From the NCBI RefSeq assembly GCF_016804325.1, contig NZ_CP043627.1, forward strand, positions 3,175,001 to 3,239,000: DNA of 64,000 nucleotides, given 5' to 3'. A model generated the notes under the pieces. The model was given only the letters and a program-made list of their open reading frames with translations. It had not been told where the DNA came from and did not search any database. Below are positions 43,916 through 52,120 of this stretch, piece by piece. Position 1 is the stretch's first letter, and each line of letters begins with the position of its first letter. The DNA comes from Methylobacterium aquaticum (lineage in GTDB: Bacteria > Pseudomonadota > Alphaproteobacteria > Rhizobiales > Beijerinckiaceae). A program made the position numbers and the translations under genes.

Positions 43916-44629
43916 GTGGCGTTGCCGCTCAAGCTCGAGAAGACCCACAAGACCCCGGGCAGCATGCTGGCCGGTGAAACCCTCGCCCTCGATCTCAGCG
44001 GCGGGCTGTGGCTGCCGGAGCACCGCACCCTGGTGGTCTCCGACCTGCACCTCGAGAAGGGCTCGGCGTATGCGGCCCGCTCGGGCCAGTTCCTGCCGCC
44101 CTACGACACCCGCGAGACCCTGGCCGGCCTGCATGAAGCCGTGGCCCGCCTCGACCCGGCCTGCGTGGTTGCCTTGGGCGATTCCTTCCACGACGCCCAG
44201 GGGCCGGCCCGCCTCGCGATCGAGGACCGCGCGCTGATCGCCGCCCTCCAGGAGGGCCGTGACTGGGTCTGGATCTCCGGCAACCACGACCGGGCGGTGC
44301 AGGACGGCATCGGCGGCCGCTTCGCCGACACCCTGGCGGTCGGCGCCCTCACGCTCCGGCACGAGCCGGCGGACAAACCCGAGATCGGCGAGGTCGCCGG
44401 CCACTTCCACCCGGTCGGCAAGGTGGCGATGCGCGGCCGCGCGGTGCGCCGGCGCTGCTTCGTCCTCGATGCGACGCGCTTGGTGATGCCGGCCTTCGGG
44501 TCGCTGACCGGTGGGCTCAACGTGCGCGACAAGGTCTTCGACGATCTCTTCCCCGGCGGGTTCACCGCGCACCTGATCGGGGACGGGCGGGTCTTCGCGA
44601 TCAGCCGGACGATGCTGACGCGGGAGTGA
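43916..44629 (+). CDS. pdeM: Ligase-associated DNA damage response endonuclease PdeM
   Basis: A 237-residue calcineurin-like metallophosphoesterase. The metal-binding motifs are SDLHLEKGS (about residues 42-50), GDSFHD, GNHDRA and GHFHP. It pairs with the DEXH helicase encoded 47 bases upstream; in related bacteria both act with a DNA ligase and an exonuclease in damage repair. The start is GTG 43916, with AGAGGA rather far upstream. No intrinsic terminator follows, but a palindromic repeat begins 48 bases after the stop. Confidence 0.92.
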   Translation: MALPLKLEKTHKTPGSMLAGETLALDLSGGLWLPEHRTLVVSDLHLEKGSAYAARSGQFLPPYDTRETLAGLHEAVARLDPACVVALGDSFHDAQGPARLAIEDRALIAALQEGRDWVWISGNHDRAVQDGIGGRFADTLAVGALTLRHEPADKPEIGEVAGHFHPVGKVAMRGRAVRRRCFVLDATRLVMPAFGSLTGGLNVRDKVFDDLFPGGFTAHLIGDGRVFAISRTMLTRE

Positions 44630-44677
44630 ACGGTACAAGGCCTGCGAGCAGGGGCAATGCGGACGTCACAGTCTCCA

Positions 44678-44813
44678 CGTCATCCCGGGCCGCGCAGCGG
44701 AACCCGGGATCCATAACCGCTGACAGTACAGAATGAAGCGGGACAACCATCGCCTCGTACTGAACCGTCAGCGGTTATGGATCCCGGGTTCCGCTGCGCG
44801 GCCCCGGGATGAC
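44678..44813. repeat. Palindromic repeat, CGTCATCCCGGGC type
   Basis: CGTCATCCCGGGCCGCGCAG at the left mirrors CTGCGCGGCCCCGGGATGACG at the right; inside, GGATCCATAACCGCTGACAG pairs with GTCAGCGGTTATGGATCC. The unit is a long near-perfect stem of about 136 bases between two convergent genes. The same layout occurs at 15671, and a half-like remnant (GTCGTCCCGGGGCCGCGC) lies near 40769. Confidence 0.8.
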
Positions 44814-44870
44814 GCGGAGGGTGGCATTGAAGTGGGTCTGTTCGATTGGCGCCAGACTGCGGCCGGACGC

Positions 44871-45307
44871 TTATGGTGCTCCGAAAACCCCCGCCGCCAG
44901 CAACGCACACCCCGCCACGCCCGACAGCACCAGCCGCAAGCGTCCGAGCCACGCCGGGACCAGCCCGCGCCGCGGCAGATCCTGGTCGACGAAACCCCAG
45001 GCGAGGACGAGCGCGCCGAGCACCCGCAGGTCCCACGGCGCCGGGGCGAACAGGGCCGCCCAGGCGACGAGCGAGGGCACGACCGACACGGCGTAGTCGG
45101 CGCCCTTCCCTTCCGGCGAGGCCGCCGCCGCGCCCCAGCGCAGGCCGCCGAGGAACGAGGCGATCACGGCGCCGTAGGCCGCGAGCAGCGGGCGCGGCGC
45201 GAACCCGAACAGCGACTGGCCGAGGATCACCAGGGCGCTCAGGCCGACGAACGGGATCAGGCCCGCTCCCCGAGGACCAGGGCGGCGGGCGGGGCGGTGC
45301 GGTTCAT
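44871..45307 (-). pseudogene. DUF3429 domain-containing membrane protein, frameshifted
   Basis: The start ATG 45307 overlaps the TGA of the TIGR02186 gene in ATGA. After MNRTAPPAALVLG the frame is lost at the CCCC run 45268-45271 (GGGG on the coding strand). Adding one G gives GAGLIPFVGLSALVILGQSL and the rest of a 145-residue protein with four hydrophobic segments ending AGCALLAAGVFGAP. LIPFVGL and ASFLGGLRWG are DUF3429 marks. Function is unknown. It is the third gene of a leftward TauE-TIGR02186-DUF3429 run, though a repeat separates the first two. Confidence 0.75.
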
Positions 45308-46049
45308 CAGTCTCTCCGGAAGATCACGCTGGCGAGCCAGCCGGAGATGAGCGCCAGGGCGCCGACGGCAAGCCCGTAGGCCAGCGACCAATCGCGGGCG
45401 AGGGTCGCGAGACCCTGCTCGACGCCCGACTTGACGAGATCGAACCGCGCCTCGTGCCGGGCGAGCGGCACGCCGCCGGCGAGCAGCACCACCTCGACGT
45501 CGTAAGGACCGACCGGCGCGGTGGCCGGCAGCGGCGCGGTGGTGCGGAAGACCGTCGGCGCCAGGAACCGCACCCCCGCCTCGCTCTCGGTGAACAGGCG
45601 CTCGCGCCGGCGCAGGCGCAGCAGCGCCTCGCGGAAGGGGTCGTCCGGGGCCGGCGCCGCCAGGGTCAGGTCGGGGGCGGCGACGATCGCCGCGAGGCCG
45701 AGCCGCAGACGCCGGCGCGTCGCCTCGTCGGCGATCTGCGCCAGGGGGCGCGAGGACAGAACCGCCAGGAAGCTCGGCACCTCGGCGAATTTCTGCTGCG
45801 CCCGATTGACGAAGACCGGTCCCAGGGCCTCCTTCTCGCGCACCGTCAGCGCCTGCCGGGGCCCCCGGATCGTCACCACCACGTCGTAGGCGCCGGAGCG
45901 CGCCCCGCCTGCCCGTCGCGCTCGACGGCGCCGAACACCGCAACGGAAGCGCCCGTGTAGGACGAGGTGACGGCGAGCCGGTTGAACGACAGGCTGACCA
46001 CCAGGGATTCGGCTCGCGCCGGGCCGATGGCGAGCAGGGCGAAAACCAT
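45307..46049 (-). pseudogene. TIGR02186 family protein, frameshifted
   Basis: The start at ATG 46049 gives a signal-like segment (VFALLAIGPARAES), then LVVSLSFNRLAVTSSYTGASVAVFGAV. The frame is lost at the CCCC run 45903-45906 (GGGG on the coding strand). One added G gives ARSGAYDVVVTIRGPRQALTV and a continuous periplasmic beta-rich part ending in one C-terminal membrane anchor (SLAYGLAVGALALISGWLAS). Total about 247 residues. Members of TIGR02186 are unknown in function but commonly neighbour TauE/SafE exporters, as here. The start is uncertain; a few more residues may belong upstream. Confidence 0.75.
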
Positions 46050-46095
46050 CAGTCCCGCCCACCAAGCTGTCCGCTGGCGATAATGGGGCCGGTTT

Positions 46096-46308
46096 TCCCC
46101 TCTCCCCGCGGGCGGGGAGAGGCCTTCACCCCCTTTGTCGGGGGTGAAGGGAGCAGCGAACCACAGGTTCGCCGCGAGGGTGAGGGGGTGTCGCCGGAGG
46201 AGCCTCACTCGCCAACACCCCCTCACCCTCGCTCCGGCTGCGCCTCCGCTCACTTCATCGACGACAAGATCGATGAAGTCCTCTCCCCGCCCGCGGGGAG
46301 AGGGGAAA
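46096..46308. repeat. CCCCTCTCCCCGC-type palindromic repeat
   Basis: CCCTCTCCCCGCGGGCGGGGAGAGG at the left and CCTCTCCCCGCCCGCGGGGAGAGGGG at the right are each self-complementary and also match each other. Inside, GTGAGGGGGTGT and ACACCCCCTCAC pair, so the 213-base unit folds into one long structure. It fills the gap between the TauE exporter gene and the TIGR02186 gene. Overall arrangement resembles the element at 53981. Confidence 0.7.
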
Positions 46309-46345
46309 CCCGCGCCTTTGACGATGAGAGCAACGACGGCGCGCA

Positions 46346-47269
46346 TCAGCGCGCCTCCTGGACCACGATCGAGAACGGCTCCGCCGGCCGCAAGACCAGC
46401 TCGACCGCGAAGCGCAGGCCGACCGCCAGGACCAGGATGGCGAGGAGAAACCGAAAATATTCCGAGCGCAGGTTGCGCCCGGCCCGGGCCCCGAACTGCG
46501 CCCCGAACACCCCGCCGGCGATCAGGATCACCGCCAGCACGATGTCGACCGCCTGGTTCTGCACCGCGTGCAGCACCAGGGCGACGAAGCTGGTGCACAG
46601 GATCTGGAACTGCGAGGTGCCGACCACCACGCCCGTCGGCACCCGCATCAGGTAGAGGAGCGCCGGGACCAGGATGAAGCCGCCGCCGATGCCCAGCACC
46701 GCGCCGGCAAAGCCCACGAACAGGGCGAGGCCCAGGATCGGGATCACGCTGGCATAGAGCCGCGAGCGGGGAAACCGCATCCGCAGCGGCCAGGCCATGT
46801 AGGCGGCGTGGTCGCCGCCGAGCCGCGCCGGCCGGGGCCGGCCGCGGTGCCGCGCCCAGGCGCTGCGCACGCTCTCGGCGAGCATCAGCCCGCCCACCAC
46901 CGTGAACAGGGTGACGTAGGCGACCGTGATCACGAGATCGAGCTGGCCGGCCCGCCGCATGGCGGCGAAGAACCAGACGCCGAGGCTGGTGCCGACGAAG
47001 CCGCCCAGCACCAGGACGAGGCCGAGCCGGAGGTCGAGGGCATTGCGCCGCAACGCCGCCAGGACGCTGGTGGTCGAGGAGGCGACGATGGGCGCGGTCT
47101 GGGTCGCGACGGCGATCGCCGGGGGGATCCCCATCACGATCAGGATCGGCGTCATCAGGAACCCGCCGCCGATGCCGAACAGGCCCGACACGAAGCCGAC
47201 CGCCGCGCCGAGCCCGAGGAGGACCAGGACGCTGACCGGCATCTCGGCGACGGGAAGGTAGATCTGCAA
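46346..47269 (-). CDS. TauE/SafE family sulfite/organosulfonate exporter
   Basis: A 307-residue inner-membrane protein. Two related halves each begin with the Gly-rich TauE motif: VGFVSGLFGIGGGFLMTPIL (about residues 24-43) and FAGAVLGIGGGFILVPALLY (about 185-205). There are about eight hydrophobic segments, with a cytoplasmic Arg-rich loop (HRGRPRPARLGG) in the middle. Members export sulfite, sulfoacetate or related anions; the substrate is not known here. The TIGR02186 and DUF3429 genes follow on the same strand. Confidence 0.9.
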   Translation of the reverse strand: MQIYLPVAEMPVSVLVLLGLGAAVGFVSGLFGIGGGFLMTPILIVMGIPPAIAVATQTAPIVASSTTSVLAALRRNALDLRLGLVLVLGGFVGTSLGVWFFAAMRRAGQLDLVITVAYVTLFTVVGGLMLAESVRSAWARHRGRPRPARLGGDHAAYMAWPLRMRFPRSRLYASVIPILGLALFVGFAGAVLGIGGGFILVPALLYLMRVPTGVVVGTSQFQILCTSFVALVLHAVQNQAVDIVLAVILIAGGVFGAQFGARAGRNLRSEYFRFLLAILVLAVGLRFAVELVLRPAEPFSIVVQEAR

Positions 47270-47344
47270 CGACGGGACGGTCCGTGCGGCGGGAGCCCCG
47301 GTCTAGACCATGTTTCGCCGCGGAGGGAAACCGCGATGCGGACA

Positions 47345-47374
47345 GGGGCGCGGACCGTTTCCGATCCGCGCCCC
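47345..47374. terminator. Hairpin after the PodJ-like gene
   Basis: GGGGCGCGGA (47345-47354) and TCCGCGCCCC (47365-47374) pair perfectly around a 10-base loop, eleven bases after the leftward gene's stop. There is no T-run, so termination, if any, may need Rho. Confidence 0.5.
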
Positions 47375-47384
47375 TTGCAGCAAA

Positions 47385-50300
47385 TCACACCTTGCCGGTG
47401 CCGCGGCCGACGGCGAGGGGCGGCGGCGCGCCGATCAGCGACATCGCACCCGGATTCGCCGCGGTCTCGACGCGGGCGGCCGGCGGATCGTTGACGACCG
47501 GATCCGGGGTCCGCGCCTTCCAGGCCTCGGCGGCGCTGCGGGCCGCCGCCAGGTCCTTCGGCGCCAGCTTGCCGGCCACCTCGTCGCGCTTGCGGCCGGC
47601 ATCGTCGTCGCCCTGCGCGGCAGCGGCCGCGAACCAGCCATAGGCCTGGGACAGGTCCTGGGTGACGCCGAGGCCGCGGGCCTGGAGCACCGCGAGGTTG
47701 TACTGGCTGTCGCGCACCCCGTACTCGGCGGCCTTGCGGAACCAGGTCGCCGCGGAGGTGTAGTCGGGCTTGCCGCCGGCGGAACCGGATTCGGCCAGCA
47801 TCACCGCGAGGTTGTGCATCGCCCGGACATGACCCTGCATCGCCGCGCGGCCGTACCAGAGCCGGGCCTTCTCCTGGTCGCGGACCAGGCCGAGCCCCTT
47901 CTCGTACTGGCTGCCGAGCCGGTACTGCGCCGGAGCGTAGCCGGCGCCGGCCAGTCGGTCGAACAGCTTGGCGGCCAGCGCGGTGTCGCGCGGCAGGCCG
48001 CGGCCGTCGACGGAACGGCTGGCGAGCTCGTAGATCGCCGCACCGTCGCCGTCGAGCGCCGCCTGGCGCAGGGAACCGGCCCCGGCGGGAATGCCGGCGA
48101 GGTCGTGGCTCAGGGAGGCCATGTCGGTCACCCGCGGCAGCGCCGACTTGGCAGCGAGCGTGGGCTTCGCCGTTTCGGCCTCGGCCCCCTTCTGGGGCGC
48201 GGCCTCGGGCTTGGCGGGAGCGGGCTTGACGTCCGCGGCCTTCGTGTCGGGCGCCTTGGTGTCGGACCCCTTCGCGTCCGCGACCTTGGATTCCGACTCC
48301 GCGGGCGCCGCGACCGGGGGCGTGCCCTTGGCGAGGGTATCCTTGGCGAGCGTGTCCTTGGGCAACGTGTCCTTGGGCAGGGCGAGCGCACCGGTGGCCT
48401 GGGTCGTCGCCGGATCGACCGGCGCCGTGGCCTCCCGGGAGATCGTCGGCGCCGCGACCCGCGACCCGGAATGCTGGAGCGCCTGCAGCGTCCCGAGCGC
48501 CAGCACGATCGCCGCGATGCCCAGCAGCAGCGGCCGGCGGCGGCGCTCGATCGCGGCCCGGAGCCGCTCGACCAGGCTGCCCTTGGCCTCGCCGGTCCGC
48601 TCGAGGGGGGCTTGCGCCTGGCCGGCCCCGGCGGCCTCGGAGGCCGCGGCCTGGGCGGCGCGGCGGGCCGCCGCGATGAAGCTCGCCTTGATGTCGCCGG
48701 CCGGCAGGTCCGGGGCGGGAACCGGCTCGCCCTGCGGCTGGCGCGGACGCAGGCCGCCGGGCTCGATCATCTCGTCGGCCGGGCTCGGCGCACCGGCCCG
48801 GGGCGCGTCCGGCCGCCGGGCCGGGCGCGCCTCGGGCGCCGGGGCCGTGGTCTCGCGCAGGGAGTCCCGCAGGTTGCGGGCGGTCCGGGGGGCGCGACGG
48901 CCGCCGGGGCCGGCTCGCTCCGGGGAGCGCCGTCGAGATGGGTCAGCCGGGAGACCAGCTGCTCGAGGGCGGAATGCACCCCCTCCATGGTGGCCTGGAG
49001 GCGCTTGTCGGAGGCGGTCTGCTGCGCCCGCATGTCGGCCAGGACCGCCTGCAGCCCGCCGAGGCCGTCGGAGACGGACGCGTCCTTGCGCTCGGCGCCG
49101 ATCGAATCGGCGACGCTGCGGGCGGCGCGTTCCGCGGCGGCCTGGATCGGTGCCTCGTCGCGCAGGAGCGCGACCTGGGCCAGGAGGTCGCCCATGGTGC
49201 GCTCCAGGCCCGCCAGGGCCGGGTCGCTGCCGCGGGTGTCGATGCGGCCGGCCAGCGCCAGGACCTGGCGTTCGAGTCCGTCCAGGGCCTCGCCGCCCGC
49301 TCCCTGCCCGACCCGGTCGAGCTTGTCGGCGAGGCCGCGCAGCATGCCGTGGATCGAGGCGAGGTCGCTGCTGGGCAGCGCCGGCTGGCGCAGGGCGTCG
49401 CCGATCTGCTCCAGCCGCTCCATCACGTCGCCGACGGTGGTCACCGCTGCGACCTGGTCGACCTTGGCCGAGAGCGCGTCGATGCGGCCGAGGATGGCGC
49501 CGGTCGCGTTCGGCTGCTCGCGCCGCTCGGCGCGCAGGTCGTCGAGCTTGCGGTCGAGCTCGGCGATGCCCTGCGCCAGGGCCGGCGCGTCGGCGCCGGG
49601 CGCCCGCACGCCCTCGCGGATCTCCTCCAGGAGCGGCCGCAGCTCGTTCATCAGGGCCGGGCTGTCGAGCATGCCGTTGCCGAGCCGGGTCACGGTCTCG
49701 GTGAGCTCGTCGACCGACTGGGCCAGGCTGTGCACCCGGGCCGGCTCGGCCAGCGCCGCGAGCCGGCTGCGGATCTCGTCGAGTTCGCCGAAGAGCTTGG
49801 CGATGGCGTCGCGGTCGGCGAGGCCGGCCCGGTCGCCGCCCATCGCCCCGTCCACCTGCTGCGCCAGGCGCTCGACGTCCTGGGCCACCCGGGCATGCAC
49901 GTTGGCGGCGACATCCTCGGCGAGGCGGCCGACCTGGACCCGCATCAGGTCGATCGGCCCGGCGATCGCGACGAGGTCGGCCGGCTCGCGGGCCCGCTGC
50001 ACCTCGTCCGCCAGGGTGCGGACCGCGTGCTCGAGGGTCACGAGGTCGCCGCTGGTGGCGAGCGTGCCGATAGAGTCGCGCAGGCGCGAGGTCTCGGCCT
50101 GCAGCCCGGCGATGGCCGGGGAGAGCCGGTCGGCGGCGGCCTCGGTCGTCTCCATCACCCGGGCGAGGTCGCGCCGCAGGCCGTCGACCAGGATCTCCTG
50201 GTCGTCGTCGGGGGCGCCGTCGTCGAGCTGCTGCTGGCGCTGGCGGATTTCCGCCACCGCCGCGGCCAGGCTGTTGGGCGCTGGCCGGCCGCGCCGACCC

Positions 50301-50893
50301 GCCGGCCGCGGAGCGGCTTCATTCACGGCAGCGTCCTGCGGAGCGGTCTCTTTTGCAATCGCGTCCCGCGATGCCGACTCGGCGAGGCGCGCCTCCAAGC
50401 CCTGCATCGCCTTGGCGACGGCCTCGTCCGCGGCGTCGCGGCCGGCACCGATGCGCTGGTCGATCGCGTCGAGGCGCCGGCTGATCGCCGCCACCGCCTC
50501 GATCAGGCGCGGGTCGTCGGCCGGGGCGCCGGCGAGAGCGGCCGCCTGGGCGGACGGGGCCTGGACCGGGGCTGACTGGATCGGGGATGCCTGTTCCGGC
50601 GCCTGGTGAGGGCGCACATGGCGCGGTCGCGGCGGCCGCGGGGCATCGGGCTGCCAGCTCCGTTCGGGGCGACGGGGCTCGGCGGGGTCGGCCGCCGGGA
50701 AAACGTCCTGCCGGGTGCGCCGGGAGCCTGCGGATCGGCGCGATTGCTGGCGCACGCCGGCGCGGGCGGATCCCTCGCTGATCGCTTCGGCGAGCCACTC
50801 GTCGACCGTCAACCCGGCGCGGCGAGCCGCCTCGCGGGCGGCGTCGCGCAGCTCCGGATCGAAAGCATCGAGAGTAGGAGCGGTCCGTCTCAT
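47385..50893 (-). pseudogene. PodJ-like polar localization / Sel1-repeat membrane protein, frameshifted
   Basis: One gene split by a frameshift at the G run 48887-48892; adding one base yields about 1169 residues. Residues 1-80 are a basic start with a TVDEWLAEAI-like helix (RRAGLTVDEWLAEAISEG), then a Pro-rich linker. About 130-650 is a long series of coiled-coil segments (repeated LEQIGDAL, LDRVGQ and LDGLERQVLAL-type heptads). A membrane segment lies at about 788-805 (PLLLGIAAIVLALGTLQAL), followed by a Lys/Ala/Pro/Asp-rich periplasmic linker. Sel1-like repeats come near 935-1110 (AAKLFDRLAGAGYAPAQYRLG, ARLWYGRAAMQGHVRAMHNLA, AATWFRKAAEYGVRDSQYNLA). The layout matches PodJ-like polarity factors that organise a cell pole. 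Confidence 0.82.
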
Positions 50894-51456
50894 AGCGGGC
50901 TCTGCGCAAGGGGCCGAAGGATCTCACGGACAGGCGTCCGGCTCATCGCCGGTCGGAACCCCGCGCCCTGTCCGTTCCTGAAGATCCGGTCAGCGGCAGC
51001 AGCCTGAAAAGGTTCCTGTCGGCACTTTCGGTCAGCACGGTAAACAAGCAGTTAAGCGGCACTCTTGCCTCGGGCCGGATGCGGGACCAACTTTCCCGCG
51101 ACGGGACCCGGGACGGTACAACTGTCGTTCGTTCCGGCCTGCACCCGGATGGCTCAAAAATGCCCTAATCGATCGCGCACAACCCGTCGATGGTCGATTT
51201 GTGTTCACAACTTTTGCGCGAGATTCGCGGGCCAAAGTGGGCATTTTGCGCCGTTCCCGCGCTTTTTTGAGCCTCTAACGGTAATGTGATTTTCGTGATA
51301 AACCATTGTGAGATATGAAGTTTTACCGTAAGTAACACACGCTCAAGTTGACGTTACCTTTCCCTTAGGTAGGTCATTTGACCTTCTTTGTGTCACAGAG
51401 GCGCGGAACGGCGCCGCTGGTTTGGACAGTGCGCGTGTCTCAACGGGGGAATCGGC
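50894..51456. other. Long divergent regulatory region before the MerR gene
   Basis: About 560 bases between the leftward PodJ-like gene and the MerR gene. The right part (51240-51400) is clearly AT-richer. It includes TTACCGTAAGTAA (51324-51336) and TTGACGTTACC (51348-51358), which look like related half-sites of the TTGACGTTAACG type bound by MerR regulators of fatty-acid and branched-chain acyl-CoA breakdown, so they may be autoregulatory sites. No gene frame is credible. Confidence 0.4.
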
Positions 51457-51918
51457 ATGGCTTATGATCGGCAGACCGAGAGCAGCAGGGGGGCGTCCAT
51501 CCGCTCCGGCGGGGCCGCGACGCGCGCCGGCCGGCCGGCTGGCCGCTCGTCCGCTCCGGCAACTCTTACCATCGGCGACCTCGCCGAGGAATTCGGCGTG
51601 ACGCTGCGGGCGTTGCGTTTCTACGAGGCGAAGGGCCTGCTACATCCGCAGCGCCGCGGCACGACCCGCCTCTACACCGAGGACGACCGTTCGCGCCTCG
51701 CCACCATCCTGCGGGGCAAGGAGCTGGGCTTCACCCTGCGCGAGATCGCCGCGATGGTCGATGGCGACGAGCTCGCCGAGGCCGGCCCCGGTGCGACTCT
51801 CGCCCTGTCGCCGGCCCAGGTCGCCGAGCAGATCGCCCATCTGGAGAACCAGAAGGCGGAGATCGAGCGGGCGCTCGAGGCCCTGCGCGGCTACGGCAAG
51901 GCCGTCGCGAGCGCCTGA
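51457..51918 (+). CDS. MerR family transcriptional regulator (fatty-acid/acyl-CoA degradation type)
   Basis: A 153-residue DNA-binding protein. A disordered N-terminus of about 37 residues (Ser/Arg/Gly-rich) precedes the MerR winged helix: TIGDLAEEFGVTLRALRFYE (about 41-60), GLLHPQRRGTTRLYTEDD and RLATILRGKELGFTLREIA. A C-terminal dimerisation helix follows (VAEQIAHLENQKAEIERALE). There are no metal-binding Cys, so it senses something other than metals; MerR proteins of this form in alphaproteobacteria control acyl-CoA catabolism. It sits directly ahead of an acyl-CoA dehydrogenase-thiolase-FadB cluster on the same strand. Confidence 0.88.
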   Translation: MAYDRQTESSRGASIRSGGAATRAGRPAGRSSAPATLTIGDLAEEFGVTLRALRFYEAKGLLHPQRRGTTRLYTEDDRSRLATILRGKELGFTLREIAAMVDGDELAEAGPGATLALSPAQVAEQIAHLENQKAEIERALEALRGYGKAVASA

Positions 51919-52052
51919 CCGGTCAGCAACGGACCTGGCGGCGCTCTGCGGGGGCGGGCGCCGCTGGGATCGGATCGTTCCTGTCGAATCGTCAACCGTG
52001 TCGCCGATGTCGCCCGACCGTGTGCGGGCCGACCCCTTGCCGTTCCGCACCC

Positions 52053-52076
52053 AGATAGTTTACATATGAACTATCT
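52053..52076 (+). promoter_or_regulatory. Perfect inverted repeat, putative operator before the beta-oxidation genes
   Basis: AGATAGTT (52053-52060) and AACTATCT (52069-52076) form perfect 8-base arms around TACATATG, in an otherwise GC-rich leader 44 bases before the acyl-CoA dehydrogenase start. The symmetry and position suit a dimeric repressor such as a TetR- or MarR-type protein; the MerR protein upstream usually prefers other sites. Confidence 0.55.
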
Positions 52077-52120
52077 CGCCGCGGGAGCCGCCGCGGTCCA
52101 AGCGTGGGAGCGGGGGAAAC

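Noticed and set aside
45454..45960. Plus-strand frame over the TIGR02186 region
   Set aside because: The minus-strand reading, once one base is restored, gives a continuous secreted protein with a membrane anchor; the plus-strand product has no features.
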